Positions 9,106 through 22,522 are shown, numbered from the stretch's first letter. The stretch: DNA of 64,000 nt from Girardinichthys multiradiatus (GCF_021462225.1 NC_061806.1:27052144-27116143), one strand, 5' to 3'. The notes: generated by a model not told the origin, from the letters alone. Translations and numbers: made by a program.

Positions 9106-11615
9106 CACTATAGGGACAAATAGCAACAGTGACATCTCTGGAAAATAAAAATGTATTTTTTCTGATGCAGTTAAAGACTGTCAATTTCACAACCCTTGTT
9201 TTAATACAAACACTACATACAAAACAGTGGAGCCTCAAAGTGATGCACATACTTTAGAGACACATTAGGATTATGATGCCTCAGAAAAGTCATTTTAAGG
9301 CTGCATGTTTAGAGCTACTTGAAATATATTTTATTTAAATAAGGCAGTGTATGAGGAGAGACAAGAAACGAGACATCAGTTTTAGATTTCCGTTATAAAG
9401 TTTCCGCCTTTGAAGTCCTTCTCTCTCCATTTGCTGTGAAACAACATTTGCCAGAAATCCCAGCCAAGACACTGCCAGATATAAGAATGGTGTACAGCCA
9501 TGTAGTAGACTACACAGCTTACTCTAAAAAATTACTGCTGTAATAGGGAATGAAACCAGGTAAAGTTAAATTTAATTGAAAAATACTTTCATTCATCCCA
9601 TAGAGAAATTAATCAAACATTCATGGCCTATAAGCCTGGGATTCCACCACTAGAGTGGTGGATGCATCTTCCTATACCAGTAGCAATATAAATAATTTAA
9701 CTGCTAGATCTCAAGAATGAATTTCACTTCTATTCAAATGCCAAGCACCGTGCACAGTTTGACAGTTGCAAACATTAATTTGTGGATTAATTGGGGGGTG
9801 CAACAGAAAAAATGCAATAGAAATATAGCTAAACCAAAGGATAGGTTGGAGGGCTTGATAGTTAGTTAGGGCATGAGGCGAATTAGCAAGTGTTCACTTT
9901 CACTAATAACTTACAAAAAGCTACTTTCTTAGAAAGTGGGTCACTGAAAGCAAGCAAATGTTAAGCAAAAGACTCATTTGGTAAATTCAATCTTGGGTGA
10001 GTGTTTCTAAGAAATGAGGCAGCGAGGGAGTAAAAACTTAATCATGCCTGCAAGAGATGAAAAAAAGGAAGTAGGTGAAGTGAGCAATAGCTATTATTTC
10101 AGTATGTAGAACATTTACTATCAACATCCATCAGCTCATTATCCCCATTTCATCTCAGTCCTCCTCCATCCATTCATTGATACTCAGATTTACAAAAGCA
10201 CATATGTAAAACCCTGCCTGATCGGCAGTTATGAAAGAGCATAAAGAATTAATTACACCAGGAGAAAGGGGGAGGCAACTGCTGTCTAGTTGGTATTGAT
10301 TTGTCCCTGCTGAGTGTCATCATCACCAATTTGACTAATGAGGTCCAACACATACAAATGCACCACAGAGCAGCTCTGTCCCACTTCTTTCTTACAGAAT
10401 TTAAATTTACCCAGCACCAATCCTATCTAGGTTTACCCAACCTTTCTGGACTTTTTTACTGCCGTTTTCACTCTTTTTTTCTAGAGTTTCCCCCAGGTGA
10501 TTTCACTGACTCTTACCCACACTGTTCTTCCTCCTCCAACACATTTTTCTGCTTCCACTTTTAAGCCTCTTTTAAGCTATGGTTTATTATTTGGCTGCAA
10601 AGATGATTCCGTCTTTGAGCCATTGTTGCAGTCTGTAAGTCCTGCAACAGTTCGTGCACCTGTGATCTGGGAAGCTGTGGTTTGAAAGCACCACTGATGT
10701 CTAGCAGGATCAGCTTCAACCCATGCCACATTATTTATTTCCCAAATGGCACTGATTCCAAATGAATGATTTCCAGGCCCAGTTGTTCCTAAATAAACTT
10801 CAGTCTACTTCTCCTATATTTGCATTGTTTTATGTAAAAGATTTAATCTGGAAATCTGGAACTGTAGTTTGTTCTCAAGGTGTTTTATATATACATTATT
10901 TCCATATGTGCCTTACAAAAGCAACCATAATCCTTGAACTTTTCTCCATGTTGTCATGCTACAACCACCCATCTCAAAGTAGTTCATTAGTATTCCTTCT
11001 TAGTAAGCAGTGAAAGGTGAACCTTGCCTGTTTTTATCATCTGTTATAATGTAACATTTTGACGTGTGGAACAATGTGTGTATTAAATATTATGTAGATA
11101 GTCTCAGTTGCTCCCTCTCATTAGGATCTATTTTTATTTTCTCCCCACAGCAGTTTTGCTTCTTTCATTCTGTCACTGTTTCTGTGTGGCATTGTTAATA
11201 ATTTGTGGCATTCTTTGTGCATTTGTAAAAATAATGGAAGTTCTTTTTGTTGTTCGTTGCATTCCATATTACTATCATTTGCAAGTGTAGCATATCAGAT
11301 TATACATTTATAATGCAGGTTCCTACTGAGATTGAAGCTTTTTAAAATTCACTGAAAAGTGGGCCAGCTGTGAAAATGGGTTTCATGGTAGGATTAAATA
11401 CAAGGCAATGAAAGTATTTTTTAATTTTTTTGTTGTTGTTGTACTGTAGATTTATTTTCTCACTGGTTTGGCTCTTTATAAATTCCATGTATCCTATAAA
11501 AGAGAAATACAACACAATCACTTTTAGTAACACTAATGTTTACATTTTACCATTTTCTGTAACCATCCTGATTTCAGTATCAGTATCTGATAAATGGTCA
11601 GTCACAGGTAGCCAC
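9106..11615. other. Unassigned non-coding stretch
   Basis: AT-rich. Holds a short hairpin (CCACCACT-AG-AGTGGTGG near 9645-9662) and a pyrimidine-rich tract near 10440-10560. Short open frames (for example 10301-10564 and 11108-11290) are low-complexity and unsupported. Confidence 0.4.
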
Positions 11616-12830
11616 AAATAGGGGTCTCTACAGCACAGCCTGAGCAAATCTGAAGAGAAGCATCAGAAAGGCCAAGTCAGACTATTGGAGGAGAACTGCG
11701 TACCACCTGGACAGCAACAATAGGATGGCAGGTGTGGCAGGGGATCCAGCAGCTCACCAACTTCAAGACTAACTTCAGTGCTGCTGATGGTGATGCCTTG
11801 CTGACAGAGGAGTTTAACCTCTTCCTTGCCCGCTTTTAATTGGTGCCACCACCGGCAGCGGCACTACACTCTACAGCCAATAGCAGCTTTACCCTCACTG
11901 AGGAAGAGCATGATGTGAGGTGCACACTGCAGACTGTCAAGCTGAGGAAGGTTGCTGGACCTGATAGTGTCCCCGAACAGGCAATGAAGAGCTGTGCTGA
12001 CCACCTGGGAGGAGTCCTTACCAGGATTTTTAACCTTTACCCGTCCCAATTCCATGTCCCACCCTATCTGAAACCCTCCATCATTGTCCCCATGCCCAAG
12101 AAACCCCCACATTTCCAGTCTTGATAACTACCGGCCAGTTGCACTGGCTCCAGTTGACATGAAATGCTTTGAACATCTGGTCAGGGCTCACATCACTCCT
12201 CCCCAAAACTTTCAACCCACCCCAGTTTGCTTACAGGGCTAATAGATCCACTGAGGATGCAGTAGCCACAGCTCTCCATGATGCACTGTCCCATCTAGAG
12301 CAGTGTGGGAGCTAAACACGGATGTTTTTTTGTGGACTATAGCTCAGCATTCAACACCATCATCCTCCACCGACTGGTGGACAAACTAAGGGACATTGGA
12401 ATGCCCCACTCCACCTGCATGAGGATCCACAGCTTCCTGCCAGGTCGTATAGTGGGTCAGACTATGTCACATACATCTTCAGGCCTAAGCCTCAGCACCG
12501 GCTCTTCCCGGTGTGTTGAGCCCCCTGCTCTACACCCTTTACATCTATAACTGCTTCAACACTCAACCCAACAACACCATTGTCAAGTTCACACAGACTG
12601 CACTTCCTGAGGGTGTTTAGGAAAAACAACATCACACAAGGACCGCTGGTGTCCTTTTATCTTTGCTCTATTGAGAGCATAATGACCTACTGCATCTGTG
12701 TGGTACACCAGCTGTATGGTGGCTCAGAGGAAAGAGCTTCAGAGGGTCATTAACACAGCCTAAATAATTGTTGCCTGCCTTCTCGCCACACTTGAAGAAT
12801 TTCAGTTTCTCCTGTCTCCAAAAAGCCCAT
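11616..12830 (+). mobile_element. CR1/L2-type LINE fragment, reverse-transcriptase region, 5' part before the nested LTR
   Basis: A decayed reverse-transcriptase gene of a non-LTR retrotransposon, which copies its own RNA into nicked DNA. Blocks in order: a linker ending VWQGIQQLTNFKTNF (about 11735-11780), LRKVAGPDSVPEQAMKSCAD (about 11943-12005), DNYRPVALAPVDMKCFE (about 12123-12175), and FVDYSSAFNTIILHRLVDKL with the first catalytic Asp in the FVDYSSAF box (about 12329-12388). The second active-site FADD-type box is lost to a deletion near 12590, after which thumb-domain residues (LHFLRVFRKNNITQG) follow. Several frameshifts make it a pseudogene. The LINE continues after the LTR at 13616. 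Confidence 0.8.
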
Positions 12831-13615
12831 TGTCAGGATCTGGGTTATTTTTGTGTGTTTTGTGCTTGCAACTTGTGTTCAGTGTTTCAGACAGTGCTGG
12901 AGTTCTCAGGTGTGCTGGGTGACAGGTGCAACTTGTTCTGCTGATTGCTTGGAGGAGTACTTAAGCAGGAGGCTGCCAGCGCTTCGACGCCAGGGTGTTT
13001 GCCTTTTGTGGTAACAAGCTCAGCCAATGCTAAGTCTATGCTTTGTCTCTCATTTTTTGAAGTAACTTTGTTTATGTGCTTTTGCAGACTAAGTATCTGG
13101 ATTTTTGGATTTATGTCACTGGACTTCGTACTTCGAAAACTAAGAGTTTCCTGGTTGACCTAGGGTCTGAGGATTTTGTTTCCTAACTATTGTTTCATCT
13201 GGATCACCAATCAAGCTGGCAGTTTCCTAGATTTAAGCATACCTTGTCCACCCTCCACCGCAAGTATCAGCACAAAGAAACTAACTCAACTTTCTCCAAG
13301 CTCACCTACGAAACACCTAAGTGACCAACAAAATATACTCAGCTTCTTCAACTCAGATCCTGCATCCCTCTACCCCTGGCGACCTGACCACATCCGCTCA
13401 GTAAGCCGTTTACTTCCCTTCCAGAAATTCTTGTCATTTGCCCATCTACGTGTGTTCCCTGTTTCACTAGTTCTCTTCCCCTCTTCCCACAGTTGGAGCT
13501 TTCGTCCGTTTACGTTCCAGATCATTTTGTGTCAAAATAAACATCTTTTCATTCTATCTATTTTCTCCAGAGGGTTCTCTGTATGTGGGTCAGAACTGTT
13601 ACGAAAACAATGATA
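12831..13615 (+). mobile_element. Solo LTR (family 1, copy 1) nested in the LINE
   Basis: Starts TGTCAGGATC and ends near AATGATA. TGTCA and TGATA (one change from TGACA) form the short terminal inverted repeat of an LTR. The 5-bp duplication CCCAT flanks it at 12826-12830 and 13616-13620, fitting Ty3/gypsy integration. Inside are a TATA-like TACTTAAG near 12958 and a poly(A) signal AATAAA at 13536-13541, so it reads plus. LINE coding sequence continues on both sides, which marks it as an insertion. The homologous copy is at 46955-47763. The small open frame at 13176-13613 lies inside the LTR and is not a gene. Confidence 0.82.
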
Positions 13616-13768
13616 CCCATAACATAAAGGTCACTTCTTACCCAGGTCACTCTCACTTTAAACTGTTACAATCAAGGCAGACACTATGGATTATTTAAAG
13701 CAAGGACAAGCAGATTTAAAAACTGTTTCTATCCAACAGCAGTAGCTAAACTCAATACCGTCTGAATG
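13616..13768 (+). mobile_element. CR1/L2-type LINE, C-terminal end after the nested LTR
   Basis: After the duplicated CCCAT, one frame reads KARTSRFKNCFYPTAVAKLN and ends in TGA at 13763-13765. This is the usual last segment of the open reading frame in this LINE group. It is the downstream continuation of 11616-12830, proving that the LTR landed within the LINE. The 3' untranslated tail was not delimited. Confidence 0.75.
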
Positions 13769-16700
13769 TAAGGGGAGATGCAAAATGGGTATAGAGGAAT
13801 CAGTATGAATTTGCGTGCATGTCTTTTTATTTTTTGTTTTAAGGTTCATTTCTAAATTATATGTCCTTGTCTAAATTTAACAAAATTTTAAGCACATTTT
13901 TACATTTTATGTAACTTTCCATTATGATTTGTAAGGTTTTAAAGTACAGACAACATTACCTTTAACTCAGGCATAACCTAATTCAATCCTTAATCAAAAG
14001 TTTAATGCTTCGTGCAAAGTAATTAAGTGTTAATTGATTCCTAATCTCTAACATATAGCAATAACTAAAGAAATAACCAGAGGAAAATCAAAAATACCTA
14101 TGCAAAACTTGGGAGATACTTATACTGCTTGACACAAGAAGCAGAAGTACAAACTACAACAACTAAGCCTAGAGACCATGACATTTTGATTCAGCAAGCC
14201 AAATCTCAACAGCAAGAGTGCATCATAGATCACAGCAAGACATTCACCCATGAATATTTAGTTAGTCCCCCTGCAGAAACTGAGGCAATGTCATTCTAAA
14301 AACAGAGTTTTCAGAAGTTAGGTCCCTTTATGAGGTAGCAATAGGGATGTAAAAACGTGGGACTGGAACTCTGAAGTATGTCTTTGCTAAGAGAAACAGC
14401 TCGCCTGTTGCTCTTTCTGTTATTTCCTTAGAGTAAAGCCTTTGAGGTATCCACAGAACATTAGAGCTCAGTTCAGTTTAGTTTTTTTTCTGTGGTCATA
14501 GGAGTTATTCAAAAAATCATACTGTACGAGCAAAGCTAAGTACAGGAAAACCTCCCAAAAAGGTGTAGGTTGAAGTTGTGGCTATTTCTTCCTACCCTTC
14601 ATTTACGTCAATAACAATTTCAATGTCAAAACCATAAAAAAATATATTAAAAACAAAACATTTGTAACTTGTTTAACAAAGTAAGAGAGCTACACATTCA
14701 CACACACATTTATGTTATTTTTGTTACTTTTGATGTGTTTAACATTTTTGTATTCCTAAGTTCATACTGACTTTTTGGACTTCAGTTTACAATGAGGAAG
14801 TAAATTGTAACACGTTTTGCACATTAGTTCAACGGTTTTTAAATCAACCAAATTATAAAAATTCAAAGTCTTTAAATTCCTGAATCGTAAAAAAGTTGGT
14901 TCATAATCAATTTATTGGTTTATAATTCTTAAAGCTGTCTTTTATAACACAAGAAACCTAATGCTGGCATAAAATCTAGTTTATTTGTGTTGTATTGCTA
15001 TAATTTTCAGTATTTAAGCTTTGATATTTAGGAAGTTAACAAAATTTAGAATCATTTATTAATCTCCAAAAAATAATTCTCAAACGCTTTTGATTTCAAG
15101 ATTATTTATAGTGAAGGGTGAAACACTCCTTCTGCTTCCCCACACACAACCAAACCTGCAAGCACTGAAAAGCCTATTTTTGTAAATTAGCTGAAATATT
15201 AAGTAGGCCTAATAAAACATATTGATGTGATATAAAGATAGAATTCAAGAACGCTTTGGAGTAAAGTAAAAATCCTTTTTTTGTTTTCATGCAATCACTG
15301 TAGAATAATTATGATTGGGTTTGACTAGCTTGTATATTTTGCTTTTCTCATTCATCTCTGAGTACCATGGTCAGTGCACTGAATATGCTTGGACCACTTT
15401 GAGATTGTTTTCAAAAATCTCTGATCAATATGTAAATATTTTATTTCCCTTTATGCTGCATTCAGAAGGTGTTCCAAAGATTTTCCAGAGTAGAAAAATC
15501 ATCTGCAAATAAAATAAAATGGCAGTTCAGAAACACTTGATTGTTCCAGTTTTAATGTAATTTCTATGAGCTAAGATTTTGTAGTATTTTAACATGGTAG
15601 AATCCAACTATTTGCATGCACACAGACCCCTCAATTGACATCCCCATGGTTCCAGGATTAGTAGCAATGCAGCTCCTCTTTCTGCCAAGATGGATCAATG
15701 AAACACTTCAGTAACAAACTTGGCAACAATGAAACAAAGACCTGGATACGTACAGGAATTTAATTATTATGGGACCAAACAGTAACCTAATTAAGCTAAT
15801 AACACTTTATCTTCCTATTTTTTTATGAACATTTGCTGTCTGATGATATGTGACACAAAGGGCAAAGATAAGCAAGAATTAAAACTCAGGGAGAGATAAA
15901 CAGGCCTGAAGTCAGTGTTGTGTTTATTGTGCTCCCCCCACTGTACACAATGATTAATGGCGGGGCAGGAAAAAATGTAGGAATCCTCGCCCTACTTTCT
16001 GTAAATTATATACATCGCAGGAACTGGTTGAAGCCCCCTACTGAATCCAAGAGCGGAGGTCAGTCATTTCTTTATTGAATCTCAGCAGCACTCCCTTTCC
16101 CAGAAGATTCAAGTACTGTGAGTAAGCAGAGGGCTTTTATAGTGCCAGAGGCACTAAAATTCATAAAAATTGTTCAGATTTTATGGTCTATGACAAGAAT
16201 TTTATTTTCTCCTTTATGCTGGAGTTTACATTTTTAAAACACTGCACACGTTACACAAAAGACACCTTAAAAACTGGAAGATATTTTTTTAGTTATGTGT
16301 ATTTTAGATATTCTAAAGGGATATTTGTACTCCCATTCCCAGTAAGTGCTCTCTCAGAATCATTTAGTTGTATCTAATGGAGCTGTGCTAAGATATGCCA
16401 TCTTTTTCAACCACTCAGCATTTTTTAATCATACATTGGAGAGAAAAAAGAAAGAGGAACATTTTGACCCTACTGAAAGTCTTCTAGGAAGGCAGAGGCA
16501 TCCTTCAGCACTCTGCAATAAAGTAATCCACTTAAGAATTATGTGCATCTGTAATAGTAATATAAATCCAGCAAATTATGCCCTTTTAGGTAAAAGATAA
16601 GACAGTGGATTGAACAGAAATCCAATGTTTAGTGGAGGTGCTAAAGCAATTATTCTGGAAGCACATATGGAAAGGCATCGCTAAACACAACCACGGCACC

Positions 16701-17256
16701 CACAGGATTGTGCCATCATCTTGAACTTGCTGAGCAAACACACTTTTTACAGCAGCACCGTCCATCAAATCCACAGGGCTTCACACAATCTCACCTAGCA
16801 GGTGCCATTAAACACATCTGTAGAGGCAGGAAGATGCTTTCTATTGGGACAAATTGTATATAAGCCGTTCAGTTCCTATCCGTAGGGCTTTCAGCTGTGA
16901 CTTCTTCCCATATGGCCCTTCATCACTGGCTCTCTGACACAGCTCGGAGAGAAACTCTCAAATTAAACTTCAGGTGTTGAGGTATTCAGGTGTACACTTT
17001 CTATTTGTCCCCAATAGAAATTTCTATAAATAGTCAAATAATAAAATGAAGTTATCTGCATTGAAGAAAGCACTAATGCAGAATGGCTCAAGTTTTAAAA
17101 CATCTGTCTGATGTGCTCATTTGTGGAAGCCCTCGAATATCCCCACACATGGGTGTATGTGATAAAAATGTCTTAATGCCACTTACTGAGGACACACAGT
17201 GACAAGACCAAGCAAAGCAGAGCTGAGATCAAAGGGAAATCTTACACCTCCAATAT
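13769..17256. other. Unassigned non-coding stretch
   Basis: AT-rich with no recognised gene or repeat. A more balanced, complex segment near 15830-16030 (including ATGATTAATGGCGGGGCAGG) has the look of conserved non-coding DNA, but this cannot be judged from one sequence. Confidence 0.4.
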
Positions 17257-17261
17257 AATCC

Positions 17262-18135
17262 TGTCACGGAGTGACATTTTGGACTTTGTTTTATGGTTTC
17301 TTGTGATGGTTTATTTTGTCTAGATGTTTCTATTAAGTTCATTAGTTTGTTTTGCTCCCTCTACTGCCTCCTGGTGTTTTGTTGTTCTCCTCCCTCATTA
17401 AGTTATTTTATGGTTGTTTTCTTATTACTTTGTATGGTTTATTATTATTATTGTAATTATTATAGTTCTTGGTCTTCCCTGGACTCTCTAGTTTTATTTC
17501 TCTTTAGTATCTTTGTGTTTAATTGTGTTTTATTATTTGTTCCTTTGCACTCTTCTTGTTTACTAGTTTATTTTCTGTTTCCTTTCAAGTTAATTCAGTC
17601 AGTGTGGTTAGGTTTGTTTACTTTTGTATTCAGGTTTTCTTTATGGGTTATTTGTTTGTTCTTAGGTTGTTATTGTTGTTCCTATGTTCCCTCTAGTTTC
17701 TCTGTTTACTTTACTCATGATTATTCTAGTTTTCGTATTTCCCCATTTGATTATTTATCTTTGTTAATAGGTTTGCTTGGTCTGTGTTTCTGTTTATTAT
17801 TACTTACTTTGCCCATCCTCAGCCTTTGTATTTGTTTCACCTGTTCCTTCTGCCTCCTTGTCACACCTGTTCCCTGTTTTCTCTGATTACCTGCCCTTTG
17901 TTAAACCTCAGTATATTAGTTGGTTTTGTGTCATTGTTTGGGCTGGTTTCTTGTGTTCGTCACACCTCGTTCTCGTCCATGATTATGCTTTGTTTTTTGC
18001 CACGCCTTGCCTTGGGAAACCTGCAGTGATTTTGCTACGTTTTTTTTGACCTTGTAAATAAATCTTTGAATCACAAAGATGATCCTGCCGAGCTCTTGTC
18101 TGCACTTTGGTCTGATCCAAAACCACATCGTGACA
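17262..18135 (+). mobile_element. Solo LTR (family 2) with perfect 5-bp duplication
   Basis: Begins TGTCACGG and ends CATCGTGACA, giving a 7-bp terminal inverted repeat (TGTCACG/CGTGACA). AATCC flanks both sides exactly (17257-17261 and 18136-18140). A poly(A) signal AATAAA lies at 18057-18062, about 75 bp from the right end, as expected for the R region. The interior is very T-rich on the plus strand, which creates a spurious Leu/Phe/Cys-rich open frame at 17293-17886. No internal retroviral-type genes are attached, so it is a solo LTR left by LTR-LTR recombination. Ty3/gypsy origin is inferred from the duplication length and termini. Confidence 0.88.
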
Positions 18136-18140
18136 AATCC

Positions 18141-20445
18141 AGTTGACAAACAAAACCATTTTCTGCTTCGGCTCAGGTACATATGGCTATGAGTCAAGTT
18201 CATATAGTCAAACTGCTCAAAAAACCTAGAATACTAATATAAAAGTAACAACAAAGATTTCTATGAACATAATTTCTATGAACAAAAGCAGATGCAGTTA
18301 AGCCCAAAATTATTCATACTCCTAACAGATTTAGGTATGAATTAATCTTTTAATTTTTTCAACATGCTTCTTCTGGAAGGGATATTACAAAGGAGGTCGC
18401 TCTCGGCCTAGCAGCTAAAACATGCATACAGTAGACTCTACTTAACTCTTGGATCCTGGATGTAGCCTTTTACTCGGTCAGTATGAACAGTACATCCAGA
18501 CGGTGGGCAAGGGATCTATGCTACTCTATGCTCAACACAGTTGACGAAAACCAGAAAACCAGGGACAGCTGCATTGAGGACTAAAGTCACCGTAGTTGGG
18601 TCGCACGCTCTGTACCGCTCCACCATGCGTCTAACATTGAATGGACTTTAAACTGTAATAATAATATAACAGAACATTTTTGCGATTTTAAAATCGTAAC
18701 CTTTTCAAATCTTGATACTGGTAAAACAATTTTCAAATTGGAAGTTGTTTTAAACTGTTAATTTTTCATACACAATTCAGTGTGGAAGCTGTGACTGAGG
18801 GAAGGAATCTTTAAATTGGATAGTTTTACTATTAGTGATGCAATCAAAAATACGTTCAAAGAAAAAACAAATGAAGAATCTATTTGAAACTTCCTTTTTA
18901 CTGGCATTAAAAAGGACTTTAAACCACATAGTATGGAGGAAAATGTTAGCGGTTTTGGAATTTCAGTATTCAATGAAACCAGTCTATGCCTACATGCTAC
19001 ACAGTATAAGGATTACTTGCAGTTTATAATGAAAACCATTTAGTGTTTTGGTTTGGGACACTTTAAAAGAGACAGGTAAATTGTAATTAAATAATTAAGG
19101 TAAATACTCCAGCTCCAAATCCATTGCTCTCTTGTTGTTGCATGAAAAATATTTAATTTGTAATTCACAGCTTCTTATTCAGAGGTTCCACTCGGGACTG
19201 AGGCTTTTAATATCCTTTGATATTTGTGTCTGCCTTTGAGAAATCTTTCTTGGCAAACAGAAGACTGCAATTAGGACACACAGAGGCTTTGCAAAATCTA
19301 TTTCTTTTTCTCAACTCTTTTCATGCTTTTGCTCAAACCTGGCAAACAACCTAAAAACCTGAGAAAAAAAGTAAAAAATACAGTCAAGATTTTAAATCTG
19401 TGAAAGCTCTGGGAGGGTTGGAAACACACATACTTGACAGTCTAAAACTTAAATAAAGCAAAAGAATAAGCAAAAGAATTAAAAATAAATCTGTAGTAAA
19501 AACAACCTAACTTTTTAGGCTTAGATCTAAGAAAACCATGTCTTTCTGAATTAGTTTTTTCTCTTTTGTCAACTGACAAAGAAAGTAAAAGATAAACACT
19601 AAAAACATACAAGCATCTGTCCTCTCAAGATTTTTTGGTGCAACAAAGGTTATCACAAATTGAAATCTTCTAAGTTCCAACCAGCATTGTTTTTAATTCC
19701 AAGCCTGACTTGAATTGGCTGCAGATTTAAAAAAAAAACCTTCACTGTTTATTCATAAAACAAAATATTAACTATATTGGTGAGAATTAAACTCTAGTTT
19801 CATCCAGCAAAATTATGTTTAAAGGCAAGTTTCCTGTTTACATCCTTACTTAATAAAGCCCCCAGAAGGGTAATGTAAGTAATTCCAACGAAGATTAATC
19901 ACAAGCAGTCTAGACTGAAGATTGATTGTTTCCAGGGAATGACTGATTCCCAAATATAAACCCTGTCAACACCTGACCTTGAATTATAATGGTGATGTGG
20001 CTAATGAGTAGAGGGCAGTGACAAAACACGAACAATTTGCCAGCCTGGATCAAATTTTGTTACCTTTGGAACCTTGCTCTTGGGCTCAATATGACCGCAT
20101 GGATCTCTTAGGCATTATTGATTGCTGTGGGGAAATTATGTTTTACTTAAGACCTGTTTAGTGTGAATACAAATGAATTGTGGAAAGCAACAGTAGCTAT
20201 GTCAAAGTTCAGCACAAGATTGGTATTGCTAGGGCAACAGATATCTTAGAATTAGAAAAAAGTGTAGGTCAACCATTAGAAGCAGGAGACCCCCCAAAAT
20301 GTATTATTCTGTGGCATAAGGACTTGATTTAATTTTTTGTCTACATCAAGTTTATTTCCCATAATGCACCATGACACAGAGGCTGCCATTCAGCACAGGA
20401 AAAAATAGAGGAATGAAGTTGTATGCTCTGTTAAGAACCTAAATA
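18141..20445. other. Unassigned non-coding stretch
   Basis: No gene or repeat family recognised. About 19850-20110 is less AT-rich and complex (possible conserved non-coding segment, unverified). Short open frames are unsupported. Confidence 0.4.
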
Positions 20446-20447
20446 TA

Positions 20448-21345
20448 CAGTGTGATAAAAATGTATTTGCTACCTTAGAGATTATCTTCTGTTTTTGTTT
20501 TTTGGTCATATTTATTTGTTTTAGCTCATAAAACATTAAGATTAGACATAAATAACATGAGTAACTATAAAATGCAGTTATAAAATAGTGATTTTATTTC
20601 ATAAACAGTAACGAGCTATCTAAACCAACCTGGTCCTGTGTAATATAGTAATTGTGCCCTAAACTTAAGAAATGACATCTTTTTATAGCAACAATTGCTG
20701 CTGGTGTTTGCAACAACTGGCAATGAGTCTTTTACCACGCTGTAGGGGAATTTTAGCCATCTCTTTGTTGCAGAATGCTTTAATTCATTGTAGGGTTTAC
20801 AGTATGAACAGCCAGTTTAAAGTCATAGCACAGGATCTAAATCAGATTTAAGTGCAGACTTTGAGTAAGCCACTCAAAAACCTTACACTGTATTTTTGGA
20901 GCCATTGGTGTGGTCCTCATTATAGTCGTATTGCATACTGCAAGTGTAAATTAACTGATAGTTGAACATTCTTCTTAAGAAATTTCTACAAAAGAGCAGA
21001 ATTCATGTTTTCATCAGTTACAGCAAGTTGTCCAAGTCCTGAAGCAGCAAAGCTGCCCAAGACCATCATTCTACCAACAACATATTTAACTGACAGTATG
21101 ATGTTCTTATTTCTAAATGCTGCATTAGTTTTATACCAGATGTAACTGGATGCACACCTTTTAAAAATTGCCACTTTTGTCTAACCTGTTCACAGATAAC
21201 TTTCCAAAAAGCATCAGGGACCAGTAAGGTGTTTTTACAAATGTGAGATGGGCATTTGTGTTCGTTTTGGTCAGCAGAGGTTCTGGCCTTGGAACATTCT
21301 CACAGATTCAGTTTATGCCCAGTCTCTTTCTTGGACTAGGCATAA
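20448..21345 (-). mobile_element. Tc1/mariner remnant, family G, 5'-truncated, antisense
   Basis: CAGTGTGATAAAAATGTATT after TA (20446-20447) is one terminus. The remainder runs antisense to a transposase gene I recall from fish. Surviving plus-strand blocks include GGGAATTTTAGCCATCTCTT (C-terminus side), CAGTTACAGCAAGTTGTCCA with CTGAAGCAGCAAAGCTGCCC (antisense to the GCFAASG stretch), and AGACCATCATTCTACCAACA. The end at about 21345 lacks a terminus, so the 5' half of the gene is gone. Many indels; no function expected. Confidence 0.75.
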
Positions 21346-22467
21346 AATGGAATCATTTAAAAAACTGTCTTTTTTATTTACTGAGGTTATCCTTAAAATG
21401 TGTTTGAAACTCTGAAACATTTAAGTAGCCTAAAAAACACAAAAGCACTGGGCATGGATGTCGTGACAGTAAAGCCTGGCGCCCCATATACAGAGGCTAT
21501 TAGCCGTCAACACAGCCTTCAGGAATTTTGTGGGGAGTCAGGAAGTGCCACTGAAGAAATTCACAAGGGGCAAATATTGTTTTTCACTGAACTTTCTGCT
21601 GTATTGAAATTTATTATATTGGTTATTGGAAAATTAAAACATCAAAAAGACTCTTGGAGAATGTCGGTGCTGAGAGAAATGGATATGCCCCACCAATAGT
21701 TGAATCTCCGATGGAAAAACACGCAACTTCCTTCCTCTTTAAATTATTTATTCGCAACAGTCTTCATACAATAATTTATGGGTTTTTCACATTCCCCTGT
21801 CTGTGACTATGAACGCAGATTGCCTATGTAAGAGAATCCAAGCATGCACCCTGGGTTCCTATACAATATTAATGTAACATTTCCATAAATTTTTCTATTT
21901 TTATACAACATTCTAGACATTTACCTCAATTCCTTAAAAATGCTTATAATGTTGGATGTTTCTTGTTATCTGCATGTTTCACACATACACTCAAACAAGC
22001 TGAGGTTGAAAATAGTGTTTAATTATCCAATGTATAGTTAACACATAGGCAAGCTCCACCCTTATTCTATTTTGACCAGTGGGCTTGTCGCATGACAATG
22101 TAGTGCTTCCAGTGAATTTTGTATGCCTGTTTTGCGCGTATCTGTAAATACTTGTCCTGTTGCTGAGTTCCTTAGTGACTCTGATGAGGAGACAGATGGT
22201 GTTGGTCTCCATGAAGTTAGCACAGTAAAGCTGAAAACTGATCAGTGAGCTCCAGCTAAATGACATACAAGGCACCTAATTCAGCCATTGTTTGTTGGAA
22301 GATGCACAGAGTGCCTTGATTTTAGATTGGCATATCCCCACTTTTTAGGCATTTAAACTAACTTAAATTGGTTCTATGTCAAGATCAATACAAGAACTTA
22401 TATCTCAATAATCCATGTATATTCTTCAAAGCACAGTTTATATACTTTGATACACCTATTCTGATGT

Positions 22468-22480
<13 letters not shown>
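21346..22480. other. Unassigned stretch
   Basis: An open frame of 99 codons (21400-21699) has no recognised domain. CGTGACA (21462-21468) followed by TGGCGCCCC superficially resembles an LTR end plus primer site, but no LTR body precedes it. Confidence 0.35.

Positions 22481-22519
<39 letters not shown>
22481..22519. repeat. (AT)n microsatellite
   Basis: About 19-20 AT units, preceded by ACATACATAC. Simple repeat; likely polymorphic. Confidence 0.95.

Positions 22520-22522
<3 letters not shown>

Noticed and set aside
17293..17886. 197-codon open frame rich in Leu, Phe, Cys and Ser
   Set aside because: Lies wholly inside a T-rich solo LTR; composition follows the T bias and there is no domain.
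21400..21699. 99-codon open frame and an LTR-end/primer-site look-alike (CGTGACA then TGGCGCCCC)
   Set aside because: No domain, no LTR body or poly(A) signal upstream, and the spacing is not right for a retroelement junction.
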